64,000 nucleotides of DNA from Streptomyces virginiae (GCF_000720455.1 NZ_JOAK01000041.1:1-64000), one strand, 5' to 3'. Positions 53,618 to 63,171 are shown, numbered from the stretch's first letter. The notes: generated by a model from the sequence alone, not told the origin. Program-made: numbers and translations.

Positions 53618-55317
53618 GCGACATGCCCCGCCACCGCGACATGCCGCTGTGTGAACTGGACGCGGCCCTGGCGGACGCGACGGTGCTCGCGGAGGAGTAC
53701 GCCGGATACGACGAGGGAGCCGCCCGGCGCCGCATCGCCCGCCGGATCGCCGCCGACCGCGCCCGCTCGGCGACCGCAACCGCCGCCGGCGCGGCCGCGT
53801 CCGGACTCGGGCGGACCGCCCCTGCCGAGACCGACGACCTGGTCCTCGACGCCGCCTGCCACGTACGGGCCGCCCGCGGCCTGGACGACCTCACCTGGTG
53901 CCTCGTGGAGAGCCGGGACTTCGCCGAACTCGCCCTGGCCGCCGACTCCTGGCCCCACGGCATGGACTCGGCGCTGCTGTTCGGCTGCCTGCTCCACCTC
54001 GCCGACCGCACGGAGGGCGCGCAGTTCTGGTTCCAGTACGCGGCCGGGGCGGGCTCGCAGACCGCCGCCCGCTGCCTCTACCTCCACCACCTGTCGCGCG
54101 CCGAGGTCGCGACCGCCCGGTACTGGAAGCGCCAGGCCCATGCCCTGCCGCCCGACGACCACCTGCCGCCCCTGCCCCAGCTCCCGCCCGACCTCGAAGA
54201 GGCCCTCGGAGCCTCCGTCATCTGGACGTCCCCGCCCATCACCACCCAGGACCTCACCTCCCTGGCCGGCGGGCCGGGACGGGCCTGCAGGCCGCCGCTG
54301 CGGCTCCCGGCGCGACTGCGGCAGGCCCTCACGGGACGCCCCCGCAAGGAGCACCCAGACCTTGGGGAGGTCTACACCCCCGGCCCGCAGGTCGCCGTGG
54401 CCGTCGCCCAGAACGCCCGGCTCAATCCGCTGCACCTCACGGAGCAGGCGAGCGGGTGGTCACTCGAAGCGCTGAAACAGCCGCAGTTGACCCATGCGGC
54501 CCGTACGTCCCCCGAAGGACGCCCGGCCCCGGCGGCGCTGGAATCCGTACACCAGGCCCTGCGCGTCCTGGAGGTCGTCAACCGCCACTCGGGCGGGGTG
54601 AACCTGACCCAGATCGCCCGGGAGACGAAGCTGCCGCAGCTGGTCCTCGCGCGGGCCGTCGAGCAGCTGATCCGCGCCGACCTGGCCACGCCGATCGGAC
54701 CGGACGCCTATGTGGCCGGCCACGCCCTGCTGCTGAGCGAGACGGACGGGGGTGAGGGCCGCGGGCACCTGCGCGAGACGCTGGCCTGGGTACGGGACGC
54801 GGTCGGCGCCGCCGTCTACGTCGCCCGCTACACCGACGGCGAGGTCGCCATCACCCAGTACGCGGACGGCCCGGCCGCACCCGCGGTCGAGGAGTGGGTC
54901 GACTTCCGTGCCGCCGCGCACGCCTCCGCGGTGGGCAAGGCGCTCCTGACCCAACTGGACCACGACGACCGGCGCGACCACCTGTCCCGCCACCCGCTCA
55001 CGCCCTTCACCACCCACACCCTCACCAGTGAGCGGGTCCTCTTCAGGCAACTCGACGGCCGGCCGCCCGACACGCCGCTCCTCGACCTCCAGGAGTACGC
55101 CCTCGGCACGGTGTGCGCGGCGGTGCCCATCACCGCCGGCCGCAACCCGGAGTGCGTGGCCCTGTCCATCCCCGTCCCCGACCCGGGCCGGCTGAAACAG
55201 GCCGCGTGGATCCTGCAGAGCGAGGCGGCCGCGGTCTTACTGGCCCTGATCGTCGCCGGCAGCGCCCGGCGCACGGCCCGCAGGCCGCAGGACACCATCC
55301 TGTCCACCTCCGCCTGA
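53614..55317 (+). CDS. IclR-type regulator with long helical N-terminal extension
   Basis: 567 residues, twice the length of a normal IclR protein. Residues 1-300 are an extra part: MPLCELDAALADATVLAEEY and ARRRIARRIAADRARS, then TPR-like helices (ALLFGCLLHLADRTEGAQFW, AARCLYLHHLSRAEVATARY). The IclR helix-turn-helix is near 305-370 (ALRVLEVVNRHSGGVNLTQI, ARETKLPQLVLARAVEQLI), and the effector domain follows with RAAAHASAVGKALLTQLDHD and GTVCAAVPITAGRNPECVAL. It overlaps the sigma gene by four bases. The N-terminus may bind the sigma factor, giving a small-molecule-sensing anti-sigma; this is inference. Confidence 0.85.
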   Translation: MSDMPRHRDMPLCELDAALADATVLAEEYAGYDEGAARRRIARRIAADRARSATATAAGAAASGLGRTAPAETDDLVLDAACHVRAARGLDDLTWCLVESRDFAELALAADSWPHGMDSALLFGCLLHLADRTEGAQFWFQYAAGAGSQTAARCLYLHHLSRAEVATARYWKRQAHALPPDDHLPPLPQLPPDLEEALGASVIWTSPPITTQDLTSLAGGPGRACRPPLRLPARLRQALTGRPRKEHPDLGEVYTPGPQVAVAVAQNARLNPLHLTEQASGWSLEALKQPQLTHAARTSPEGRPAPAALESVHQALRVLEVVNRHSGGVNLTQIARETKLPQLVLARAVEQLIRADLATPIGPDAYVAGHALLLSETDGGEGRGHLRETLAWVRDAVGAAVYVARYTDGEVAITQYADGPAAPAVEEWVDFRAAAHASAVGKALLTQLDHDDRRDHLSRHPLTPFTTHTLTSERVLFRQLDGRPPDTPLLDLQEYALGTVCAAVPITAGRNPECVALSIPVPDPGRLKQAAWILQSEAAAVLLALIVAGSARRTARRPQDTILSTSA

Positions 55318-55385
55318 GCGCCCTTCAGCGGGCGGTGATCCGCTCCCCGACGCGGGCCGGGACTCCGACCGGGTCCTGGCTCCGC

Positions 55386-55883
55386 TCAGGAGATCCAGAT
55401 CAGCAGCGCGTCGCCGTCCCGGGCGGCCGCACGCAGATAGGCCGCGAGGGAGGCCCAGTGGGACCCGACCCAGGCGGGATCCTCGCCCCGCTCCCAGACG
55501 GTCTGCGGATAGACGTTCGCCGCGGCCAGATCGGCCGGGGCGACGCCGTAGGCCAGACCGTCGGGGGAGTGGGCGTCCAGGGCGTCCGCGGCGGCGCGCA
55601 CCCGGTCCGCCGTCAGCAGCCGGGGCGGGCCGTAGCCCCAGTCCCGGCCCGCCGGCCAGGGCATGTCGGCCTCCCCGAAGACCACGTCCACCGGGAAGCC
55701 GCGCCGGGTCAGCAGGAAGTCGAGGGCGTGCCACGCCTTGTCGGTCTCGTGCACGCGCGCGGCGGCGGCCGCGTCGTCACGGTCGTACAGGCCGTGCGCG
55801 TGCTCGGCCGCCCAGTCCGGGTCGCGCGAGGCGCGGTCGAGTTGGGCGGGGGTGAGGCGGAGGTACTTCCCGATCATGCTCAT
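55386..55883 (-). CDS. DUF1877 family protein
   Basis: 165 residues from ATG 55883. SMIGKYLRLTPAQLDRASRD opens the domain, HETDKAWHALDFLLTRRGF is the central motif, and DVVFGEADMPWPAGRDWGYG then PPRLLTADRVRAAADALDAH continue the DUF1877 pattern. The C-terminus LAAYLRAAARDGDALLIWIS is also typical. Family members are cytoplasmic and of unknown function; some occur near toxin immunity loci. It stands alone here. Confidence 0.88.
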   Translation of the reverse strand: MSMIGKYLRLTPAQLDRASRDPDWAAEHAHGLYDRDDAAAAARVHETDKAWHALDFLLTRRGFPVDVVFGEADMPWPAGRDWGYGPPRLLTADRVRAAADALDAHSPDGLAYGVAPADLAAANVYPQTVWERGEDPAWVGSHWASLAAYLRAAARDGDALLIWIS

Positions 55884-55929
55884 GGACCCCACCGTAGGCG
55901 CGGGCACCGACAGGGCCGACCGGAGCGGA

Positions 55930-56760
55930 TCAGGGGGCGATCGGCAGCCGGCGCTTGTGTTCCGTGGCGCGGTAGCGGTTGACGATGATCTCGAGGGCGG
56001 CCGCGTCGACCGGCTTGCCCTCCAGGACGTCGTCGATGTCGTCGTAGGTGACGCCGAGCGCCTCCTCGTCGGCCAGACCCGGCTTCAGCGTCTCCAGATC
56101 GGCGGTCGGGGTCTTCCAGATCAGCGTGGACGGCGCGCCCAGCGCCTCCGCCGTGGCCCGGACCCGCCGCTTGGTCAGGCCGGTGAGCGGCACCACGTCG
56201 GCCGCACCGTCGCCGAACTTGGTGAAGAAGCCGGACACCGCCTCGGCGGCGTGGTCCGTGCCCACCACGAGGCCCGCGTGCGCGCCCGCCACCGCGTACT
56301 GGGCGATCATGCGCTGCCGGGCCTTGATGTTGCCGTGCACGAAGTCCTGCTGGTGCTCGTCACGGAAGACCGTGCCGCCGGCCAGCACCGCCTGGAGGGC
56401 GGCGTCGCTCGACGCCTTGACGTCGACGGTCAGGACCTGGTCGGGCCGGATGAACTCCAGCGCCAGCTGCGCGTCCGACTCGTCCGCCTGGACGCCGTAG
56501 GGCAGCCGCATCGCGAAGAACGTCGCCTCGTGCCCGGCGGCGCGCACCCGCTCGACCGCCAGCTGGCACAGCCGGCCCGCGGTCGTGGAGTCCACGCCAC
56601 CGCTGATGCCGAGGACCAGCGAGCGCAGCCCGGTGGAGACCAGCCGGTCGGCGAGGAAGGCCACGCGGCGCTCGATCTCCTGCGAGGCGTCGAAGGACGC
56701 GCTCACCTGGAGGTCCCGGGCGATCTCCTGCTGCAGCGATATGGACGCCTGGTCGGTCAC
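55930..56760 (-). CDS. nadE: Ammonia-dependent NAD synthetase
   Basis: 276 residues, the size of the single-domain NadE. LVLGISGGVDSTTAGRLCQL holds the P-loop of the N-type ATP pyrophosphatases. FVHGNIKARQRMIAQYAVAG and LVVGTDHAAEAVSGFFTKFG DGAADVVPL (ATP and NaAD contacts) and PTADLETLKPGLADEEALGV complete the family. It converts nicotinate adenine dinucleotide, ATP and ammonia to NAD, the last step of NAD biosynthesis. It lacks the glutaminase domain and so uses free ammonia. GTG start at 56760. Confidence 0.95.
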   Translation of the reverse strand: MTDQASISLQQEIARDLQVSASFDASQEIERRVAFLADRLVSTGLRSLVLGISGGVDSTTAGRLCQLAVERVRAAGHEATFFAMRLPYGVQADESDAQLALEFIRPDQVLTVDVKASSDAALQAVLAGGTVFRDEHQQDFVHGNIKARQRMIAQYAVAGAHAGLVVGTDHAAEAVSGFFTKFGDGAADVVPLTGLTKRRVRATAEALGAPSTLIWKTPTADLETLKPGLADEEALGVTYDDIDDVLEGKPVDAAALEIIVNRYRATEHKRRLPIAP

Positions 56761-56920
56761 GATTGCTCCTCGGTCGGGCCCGCGGACAGTTCGGTTCGCG
56801 CCGAGGGCGGGCCGCAGGCGCGAAGAGGGGCCGGAAGCACTCTAGAGGAAACGCCGCGAAGCCCTGCTCAGGGGCCGTGGCAGCGCCGGGGGCCGCCTGC
56901 CCGTGGGGCGGCCGGCCCGG

Positions 56921-57571
56921 TCATCCCGCCGCGATGAGGCCGGGCAGGTCCCGCATGTCGTGGAACACACGCGTCCCCGGGCCTTCGAGGCGTTCGGCCG
57001 GGGTCATCCCGCCCCCGAAACCGAAGGCCCGCATCCCGGCGGCGCGGGCCGCGTCGACACCGGGACGGCTGTCCTCCACCACCGCGCAGGCCGCCGGGTC
57101 GACGCCCATCCGCTGCGCCGCGTACAGGAACAGGTCCGGGGCCGGCTTGCCGCGCGCCACCTCCGTGGCGCTGTAGATGCGGCCCGCGAAGCGGTCGTGG
57201 AGACCGGTACGGCCCAGGGTGTGCCGCATCTTCTCGTGGGAGCCGCTGGAGGCGACGCAGGTCGGCAGGGTGATCGCGTCGAGCGCCTCGGGCAGCCCCT
57301 CGACCGCGGTCAGACCGGCGTCCACCGCCTCGCGGTGCAGCTGCTCGAACCGCTTCCCCCAGACGTCGGCCGTCTCCTCGCCGAGCCGGGCCGCGACCTG
57401 CTCCCGTACCGAGGCGTTGGACCGCCCGATGAACAGGTCGATCACATCGCCCTCGGTGAGCGGCCACCCCAGCTCCGCCCCCAGGGCGACCTGGACGCGC
57501 GTCGCGATGCGCTCGGTGTCGACGAGCACGCCGTCGCAGTCGAATATGACGAGTTCAATCGGCCTGATCAT
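56921..57571 (-). CDS. HAD-superfamily phosphatase (beta-phosphoglucomutase/GPH-like)
   Basis: 216 residues. VIFDCDGVLVDTERIATRV is motif I (nucleophile and acid/base Asp), TCVASSGSHEKMRHTLGRTG motif II (Ser) and ARGKPAPDLFLYAAQRMGVD motif III (Lys); CAVVEDSRPGVDAARAAGMR is motif IV. The helical cap between residues 20-85 places it with subfamily IA phosphatases/mutases such as GPH, DOG and beta-PGM. It hydrolyses or isomerises a small phosphorylated metabolite; substrate not readable. Single gene. Confidence 0.9.
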   Translation of the reverse strand: MIRPIELVIFDCDGVLVDTERIATRVQVALGAELGWPLTEGDVIDLFIGRSNASVREQVAARLGEETADVWGKRFEQLHREAVDAGLTAVEGLPEALDAITLPTCVASSGSHEKMRHTLGRTGLHDRFAGRIYSATEVARGKPAPDLFLYAAQRMGVDPAACAVVEDSRPGVDAARAAGMRAFGFGGGMTPAERLEGPGTRVFHDMRDLPGLIAAG

Positions 57572-57772
57572 CCCCGCAGCATAGGGTCCGGGCCGGCCCG
57601 GCGGTGCCGGGGCCTCGCGGACCGAGTGGTTCCGTCCGCATGCATGAGGGGCCGGAGGCGGGGCAGGCGGAGTTCACGGGGAGCACGAACACCCCGTGCA
57701 CGACGTACGAAGAAGGACGGACGGCCGGGGGTTGCCCCGCCGTCCCCCGTCCATCGGAGGAGTTGTTTCCGC

Positions 57773-58138
57773 GTGACTGAGCATGTGTGGAGTTACAAGT
57801 CGACCTCGGGCCACCTGGCCGGCACCGATCTGACCGGCTACAAGGTCGAGGCGACCGACGGCGGCATCGGCAAGGTGGACAAGCACTCCGACGAGGTCGG
57901 TGACGCCTACCTGGTCGTGGACACCGGGGTCTGGATCTTCGGCAAGGAGGTCCTGCTGCCGGCGAGCACCGTCGTCAGCATCGACCCGGAGGAGCGGATC
58001 GTCTACGTGGACCGCACCAAGGGCCAGATCAAGGACGCCCCCGAGTTCCACCGGGAGAAGCACCTCGGCGACCGGGACTACCACCAGGAACTGGGCACCT
58101 ACTACGCCACCACCCGTCTCGGCCTCCCGCCGCTCTGA
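57773..58138 (+). CDS. PRC-barrel domain protein
   Basis: 121 residues from GTG 57773; GGAGGAG is 11 bases upstream, slightly distant. Residues 18-90 form a PRC barrel: TDLTGYKVEATDGGIGKVDK with AYLVVDTGVWIFGKEVLLPA and VVSIDPEERIVYVDRTKGQI. Stand-alone PRC-barrel proteins are common in Streptomyces and are linked to stress or development, but with no established reaction. A strong terminator follows its stop. Confidence 0.85.
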   Translation: MTEHVWSYKSTSGHLAGTDLTGYKVEATDGGIGKVDKHSDEVGDAYLVVDTGVWIFGKEVLLPASTVVSIDPEERIVYVDRTKGQIKDAPEFHREKHLGDRDYHQELGTYYATTRLGLPPL

Positions 58139-58162
58139 CCGGCCCGAGTCCGACCGCTGCGA

Positions 58163-58202
58163 GGCCGTGGGCCCGAACTCCGACGAGTTCGGGCCCACGG
58201 CC
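58163..58202. terminator. Strong hairpin terminator after the PRC-barrel gene
   Basis: A perfect 18-bp inverted repeat (58163-58180 with 58185-58202) around the loop CGAC, 24 bases after the stop at 58138. It is one of the longest perfect hairpins in the window. Confidence 0.8.
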
Positions 58203-58291
58203 GTGCGCGTCCCGCGTCCCGCGTCCCGCGACGACCGGCACCGCCGGCCGTCCGGCCGCATGGCTCCCCGGCTCCGGGACACAAGCGCGAT

Positions 58292-59875
58292 GTGCTGAAA
58301 CTACTTGTGGTCGCCGTCCTCGTCCCGCTCGCGGTGGTCGCCTGCGCCGCCACCGTCCTCGTCTCGCCCTGGTGGTCGGCCGCGGCCGCCCCGCTGCTCC
58401 TGCTCGCGGCGACGGCCGTCCACGACGTCCTGCAACGGCGGCACTCCGTCCTGCGGAACTACCCGGTGCTCGGACACCTCCGCTTCGCACTGGAGAAGCT
58501 GCGGCCGGAACTCCAGCAGTACTTCATCGAGCGGAACTTCGACGGCCGCCCCTTCGACCGCGACACCCGCGACATCGTCTACGAACGCGCCAAGGGCACC
58601 GACGCGGAGGAGCCGTTCGGCACCGAACTCGACCTCTACCGGGCCGGCAGCGAGTACCTCACCCCGTCCATGGCCCCCCGGCCGGTCAGCACCACCCCGC
58701 CCCGGATCCGCATCGGCGGCCCCGACTGCACCCGGCCCTACGACATGGCCCTGCTGAACGTCTCGGCGATGAGCTTCGGCTCGCTCTCGGCCCGGGCCGT
58801 ACTCTCACTCAACACCGGTGCCCGGCTCGGCGGCTTCGCCCACGACACCGGTGAGGGCGGCCTCTCGGAGTACCACCTGCGCCCCGGCGGGGACCTGGTG
58901 TGGGAGATCGGCACCGGGTACTTCGGCTGCAGGACGCCCGACGGCGGCTTCGACGAGCGGGAGTTCGCCCGCAAGGCCGCCCACGAGCACGTCAAGTGCG
59001 TGTCGCTGAAGATCAGTCAGGGTGCCAAGCCCGGCATCGGCGGCGTCCTGCCGGCCGCCAAGGTCAACGCGGAGATCGCCCGGGTCCGTGGCGTCCCGCA
59101 GGGGAAGACCGTGATCTCGCCGCCCTTCCACCGCGTGTACTCCACCCCGCGCGAGCTGGTGCGCTTCCTGGCGCGCATGCGCGAACTCGCCGACGGCAAG
59201 CCCGTCGGATTCAAACTGTGCCTCGGCTCGCGCCGCGAGTTCCTCGCCGTGTGCAAGGCCATGCTCGAGGAAGGCAGCACCCCGGACTTCATCGTCGTCG
59301 ACGGCGCCGAGGGCGGTACGGGCGCGGCGCCGCTGGAGTTCGTGGACAACGTCGGCCTGCCGCTCGGCGAGGGCCTGATGGCCGTGCACAACGCCCTCGT
59401 GGGCGTCGGGCTGCGCGACCGGATCCGGATCGGGGCCAGCGGCAAGGTCGCCACCGGCAGCGACCTCGTCAAACGGCTGCTCCAGGGGGCCGACTACACC
59501 AACGCGGGCCGCGCCATGATGTTCGCCGTCGGCTGCATCCAGGCCCAGCGCTGCCACACCAACACCTGCCCCGTCGGGGTCGCCACCCAGGACGAGCGGC
59601 GCGCCCGCGCCGTCGACGTCCCCGACAAGTCGCAGCGCGTACGGCGCTACCAGGAGGCCACCGTCAAGAGCGCCCTGCAGATCATGGCCTCGCTGGGGGT
59701 CGACGACCCGCGCGGCCTTCGCCCCCACATGCTGCTCCAGCGCGTGGACCCGCACACCGTCCGCTCCTACGCCGAGCTCCACACCTGGCTCACCCCGGGC
59801 CAGCTGCTCGCATCCGCGCCCGCCGACTGGGCATCCGACTGGCAGGCGGCCGACCCGGACCGCTTCGCCCACTGA
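58292..59875 (+). CDS. FMN-binding glutamate-synthase-family protein (GltB2-like)
   Basis: 527 residues. Two N-terminal membrane helices (LLVVAVLVPLAVVACAATVL and SAAAAPLLLLAATAVHDVLQ) anchor a cytosolic FMN barrel: NVSAMSFGSLSARAVLSLNT, GEGGLSEYHLRPGGDLVWEI, ISQGAKPGIGGVLPAAKVNA and FIVVDGAEGGTGAAPLEFVD. The Cys motif CIQAQRCHTNTCPVGVATQD corresponds to the [3Fe-4S] site of glutamate synthase. It has no amidotransferase part, so it is the FMN-only type found in actinobacteria, whose substrate is uncertain. The TPP enzyme follows after about 60 bases and may be co-expressed. Confidence 0.9.
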   Translation: MLKLLVVAVLVPLAVVACAATVLVSPWWSAAAAPLLLLAATAVHDVLQRRHSVLRNYPVLGHLRFALEKLRPELQQYFIERNFDGRPFDRDTRDIVYERAKGTDAEEPFGTELDLYRAGSEYLTPSMAPRPVSTTPPRIRIGGPDCTRPYDMALLNVSAMSFGSLSARAVLSLNTGARLGGFAHDTGEGGLSEYHLRPGGDLVWEIGTGYFGCRTPDGGFDEREFARKAAHEHVKCVSLKISQGAKPGIGGVLPAAKVNAEIARVRGVPQGKTVISPPFHRVYSTPRELVRFLARMRELADGKPVGFKLCLGSRREFLAVCKAMLEEGSTPDFIVVDGAEGGTGAAPLEFVDNVGLPLGEGLMAVHNALVGVGLRDRIRIGASGKVATGSDLVKRLLQGADYTNAGRAMMFAVGCIQAQRCHTNTCPVGVATQDERRARAVDVPDKSQRVRRYQEATVKSALQIMASLGVDDPRGLRPHMLLQRVDPHTVRSYAELHTWLTPGQLLASAPADWASDWQAADPDRFAH

Positions 59876-59933
59876 ACCCGGCACCCGCACCGAGGGGAAG
59901 CCGTACGTACCGAACCGACCGGAGGGTACTCCT

Positions 59934-61664
59934 GTGGCATCACGCACCGTCGCCCACGTCATCGTCGAAGGACTGAAGAGCCTGGGCGTCCAGCACGTCT
60001 TCGGAGTCGTCGGAGACGCGCTGAACCCACTGACCGAAGCGATCCGCACCACCGACGGCCTGGACTGGGTCGGCTGCCGGCACGAAGAGGCCGCCGCCTT
60101 CGCCGCCGGCGCGCAGTCCCAGCTCTCGGGCGTCCTCGGGGTGTGCGCGGGCACCGTCGGACCGGGCTCCGTACACCTCCTCAACGGGCTGTACGACGCG
60201 GCCAAGAGCCGTGCCCCGGTGCTCGCGATCTGCGGCCAGGTGCCGCTCGCCGAGATGGGCGGCGACTACTTCCAGGAGGTCGACAACGACCTCCTCTTCC
60301 GTGACGTGGCCGTCTACCGCGCCACCGTCACCTCCCCGGAGCAGATGCCCCGCATGCTGGAGTCCGCCGTCCGCGCCGCCGTCGGCCAGGGCGGAGTGGC
60401 GGTGCTCACCGTGCCCGCGGACCTCGGCGACATGGAGCTGAGCGAGGACCGGCCCGTCCGGTTCGCCCTCGGCCACGCCGTCACCCGACCTGACGACGCG
60501 GCCCTCGCCGAGGCGGCCGAACTCCTCAACACCGCCTCCCGCGTCACCCTGCTGGTCGGCCGCGGAGCCCGCGAAGCCCGTACCGAGGTGCTCCGCACCG
60601 CCGAGCTGCTCGCCGCGCCCATGGTGCTCACCCTCAAGGCGAAGGAGGGCTTCGAGCACGACAACGCCTACGAGGTCGGCCAGACCGGCCTGATCGGCAA
60701 CCCCGCCGCCGCGCACGCCCTCGACCGCGGCGACGCGCTGCTCATGCTGGGCACCGACTTCCCCTACCGCGACTGGTACCCGAAGGGCCGCAAGGTCGTC
60801 CAGATCGACGTCCGCGAGGAGCACCTGGGGCGCCGGGTGCCCGTCGACGTGGGCCTGGCCGGAGACGTGGGGGCGACGCTGCGGGCCCTGCTGCCGCTGC
60901 TGGAGAAGGCACCCGACCGGGCCCACCTGGACGACGCCCGGGACCGGTTCGCGACATGGCGGGAAGGACAGCGGCGGCTGGCCGACCCGGCCCACGACCG
61001 GCGCCTGACCGGCAGGCTGCGGGCGGCCCTGGACAACCGGGACCATGCCGTCCGCCCCGAGGCCCTGGCCGCCGCGGTGGACGCGTACGCCGCCGACGAC
61101 GCCGTCTTCACCTCCGACACCGGCATGGCCACCGTCTGGCTCTCCCGCTTCGTCACCATGCGCGGCAGCCGCCGCCTGATCGGCTCGTACAACCTCGGGT
61201 CGATGGCCAACGCCATGCCCCAGGCCCTCGGAGCTCAACTCCGCGCGCCCGGGCGGCAGGTCGTAGCCCTCTGCGGTGACGGCGGCCTGAGCATGCTGCT
61301 GGGCGACCTCATGACGATCGCCGCCCACCGGCTGCCCGTGAAGATCGTCCTCTTCGACAACCGCCGCCTGGGCATGGTCGAACTCGAACAGGAACAGGTC
61401 GGGCTGCCCGAGTTCGGCACCGTCCTGGACAACCCCGACTTCGCCGCCGTCGCCACCGCGCTCGGACTCACGGGCATCCGCGTCACCGACCCCGACGACC
61501 TCCACGACGGCGTGCGCAAGGCCTTCGAGACCCCGGGTCCCGTCCTGCTGGACGTCACGACCAACCCCGACGAGGTCGCCGTCCCCGCGAAGCCGACCGT
61601 GGGCCAGGCATGGGGCTTCGCCGTCGCCAAGGCCAAGGAGATCCTCCCGGGCGGAGCGGGCTGA
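59934..61664 (+). CDS. poxB: TPP-dependent pyruvate dehydrogenase (quinone)/PoxB-like enzyme
   Basis: 576 residues. GCRHEEAAAFAAGAQSQLSG contains the TPP-activating Glu, GVCAGTVGPGSVHLLNGLYD marks the substrate loop, and CGDGGLSMLLGDLMTIAAHR with VLFDNRRLGMVELEQEQVGL is the TPP/Mg motif (GDG...NN-type). The ending PTVGQAWGFAVAKAKEILPG matches the membrane-active C-terminus of pyruvate:quinone oxidoreductases rather than acetolactate synthases. It decarboxylates pyruvate to acetate and CO2, passing electrons to quinones. GTG start 59934 with GGAGGG upstream. Confidence 0.85.
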   Translation: MASRTVAHVIVEGLKSLGVQHVFGVVGDALNPLTEAIRTTDGLDWVGCRHEEAAAFAAGAQSQLSGVLGVCAGTVGPGSVHLLNGLYDAAKSRAPVLAICGQVPLAEMGGDYFQEVDNDLLFRDVAVYRATVTSPEQMPRMLESAVRAAVGQGGVAVLTVPADLGDMELSEDRPVRFALGHAVTRPDDAALAEAAELLNTASRVTLLVGRGAREARTEVLRTAELLAAPMVLTLKAKEGFEHDNAYEVGQTGLIGNPAAAHALDRGDALLMLGTDFPYRDWYPKGRKVVQIDVREEHLGRRVPVDVGLAGDVGATLRALLPLLEKAPDRAHLDDARDRFATWREGQRRLADPAHDRRLTGRLRAALDNRDHAVRPEALAAAVDAYAADDAVFTSDTGMATVWLSRFVTMRGSRRLIGSYNLGSMANAMPQALGAQLRAPGRQVVALCGDGGLSMLLGDLMTIAAHRLPVKIVLFDNRRLGMVELEQEQVGLPEFGTVLDNPDFAAVATALGLTGIRVTDPDDLHDGVRKAFETPGPVLLDVTTNPDEVAVPAKPTVGQAWGFAVAKAKEILPGGAG

Positions 61665-61797
61665 CGGACCGCATCCCCGCATCACCGCATCCCGGCCCCG
61701 CGCGCGTGATCGGGCCGTTGCCGGGTACCCGCGCAGCACACACCGAACGCTGACAACTCCGAGCCGAGAACGACTGTTTCAAGGAGAGGACATCGCC

Positions 61798-62157
61798 ATG
61801 ACACTGATACCGCACGCGAACGAAAAGTCCGTCCCCACCCCGGCGGAGCTCCGGCGGTACGCCACCCGCGCGACCGGCCGGCTCCGGGACACGGCCGTGC
61901 ACGTCGGGCGCCTCGTGGAGGACAAGACCCCCGATCCGGTCCTCGCCGGGGCGATCCGCACGGCGACGCGCGTCCGGGACACCGCCGCCCGCGCCGGACG
62001 GCTCGCCGGGCACCGCAACCTCGACTCCGCGAAGGCCAGGGCAGCCCGGGCCGCGACCCTGGCACGGGCCAACCGCACCGCGCTGGCCACCGTCGCCGGT
62101 GTACTGACCGCCGCCGTGCTCGCCCGCCGCGCCCGACGGGCCCGGCGCACGAAGTAG
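61798..62157 (+). CDS. Small basic hypothetical protein
   Basis: 119 residues from ATG 61798 with AAGGAGAG upstream. Alternating Ala/Arg/Thr helices (RRYATRATGRLRDTAVHVGR, AIRTATRVRDTAARAGRLAG) and a short hydrophobic helix near the end (ALATVAGVLTAAVLARRARR). Repeated RxRDTAxxxGRLxxHR suggests an internal duplication (residues about 22-40 and 56-73). It may bind nucleic acid or membrane. Family not recognised, though similar proteins are frequent in Streptomyces. Confidence 0.6.
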   Translation: MTLIPHANEKSVPTPAELRRYATRATGRLRDTAVHVGRLVEDKTPDPVLAGAIRTATRVRDTAARAGRLAGHRNLDSAKARAARAATLARANRTALATVAGVLTAAVLARRARRARRTK

Positions 62158-62184
62158 GCCCCCGCGCGGCCGGGCCGCGGGGCC

Positions 62185-63120
62185 TCAGGCCTCCTGCCCG
62201 GCCGCCGGCCGCCGCGCCCGCTCGGCGTTGAACTGGGCTCCGGTGACCAGCGCCAGATTGGCGAACCAGAGCCACACCACGAAGACCACGATCCCGGCCA
62301 GCGACCCGTACAGGCGGCCGTACGTGTCCAGTTGCGTGTACAGCGTGAAGAGCGCCGAGGCGGCCAGCCACAGCAGCGCCGCCAGTACGCCGCCGGGCAG
62401 CCCCCGCCGAGTGCCCCGGCTCTGGGCCGGCCCGGTCCGGAAGAGGACCAGCACCAGAAGGGTCACGACCACCAGGAGCACGGGCCAGCGCAGGAACGCG
62501 ACGGCTTCCGCACCGCCCGCTCCCACGGCCCGCGCCGCCCAACGGGCCGGCGGCCCGGACACCACCAGGCCCACGGCGCCGACGACGAGCAGCACCAGCA
62601 GCAGCGCCGCGTGGGCGACGAGGGTGTGCGCGGCACGCAGCGGACGCCGCGTGTCCGGCACCCGGTGCATCGTGTGCAGGGCGCGGCGGAACACCGCCAG
62701 GTAACTGCACGCCGACCACAGCGCGCTCACCACCCCGCCGAGCAGCAGGGCCCACATCGACGAATGCCCCTCGGGGAGGCTGCCCAGCGCCTCCCGGAGC
62801 ACCTGCGCCGACTGCGGCGGCGCGTACGCCGTCAGGTCGGCGACGAGCCGGTCCCGCCGCGTCCCGCCCAGCAGCCCCACGACGGAGACGGCGATGACGA
62901 GCGCCGGCAGCAGCGCCAGCAGGGCGTAGTAGGTGAGGGCGGCCGCGTGGTCGGCCAGGTTGTCCGTCCACACGCGGACGGCCGTACGCCGCAACTCGGC
63001 GCGGGTGCGCGCCGCGAGGCCGGGGACGGTGGAGGTGGCGGCGGGCGGAGAGCCTCGGCGCGAAGTGGTGCGGGGGATGTCGGTCACCCCGTGCGCGTGC
63101 CCTCCCGGACCCGCGCCCAT
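62185..63120 (-). CDS. YihY/BrkB-family inner-membrane protein
   Basis: About 311 residues from ATG 63120; a GTG at 63087 is the alternative. Six membrane helices. Landmarks of the YihY/virulence factor BrkB family are NLADHAAALTYYALLALLPA at the first helix, MWALLLGGVVSALWSACSYL and GSLAGIVVFVVWLWFANLAL near the end, followed by VTGAQFNAERAR. Function is not established; it was once thought to be RNase BN. It is convergent with the basic protein and divergent from the VanZ-like gene. Confidence 0.9.
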   Translation of the reverse strand: MGAGPGGHAHGVTDIPRTTSRRGSPPAATSTVPGLAARTRAELRRTAVRVWTDNLADHAAALTYYALLALLPALVIAVSVVGLLGGTRRDRLVADLTAYAPPQSAQVLREALGSLPEGHSSMWALLLGGVVSALWSACSYLAVFRRALHTMHRVPDTRRPLRAAHTLVAHAALLLVLLVVGAVGLVVSGPPARWAARAVGAGGAEAVAFLRWPVLLVVVTLLVLVLFRTGPAQSRGTRRGLPGGVLAALLWLAASALFTLYTQLDTYGRLYGSLAGIVVFVVWLWFANLALVTGAQFNAERARRPAAGQEA

Positions 63121-63171
63121 GCGCCCGTGAGGCCCCGCGTACCGGCCCGACCGCCGGGTAGACGCGCCCCC

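Noticed and set aside
59940..61739. 599-codon minus-strand open frame opposite the TPP enzyme
   Set aside because: No domain motifs. The opposite strand carries all TPP-enzyme signatures.
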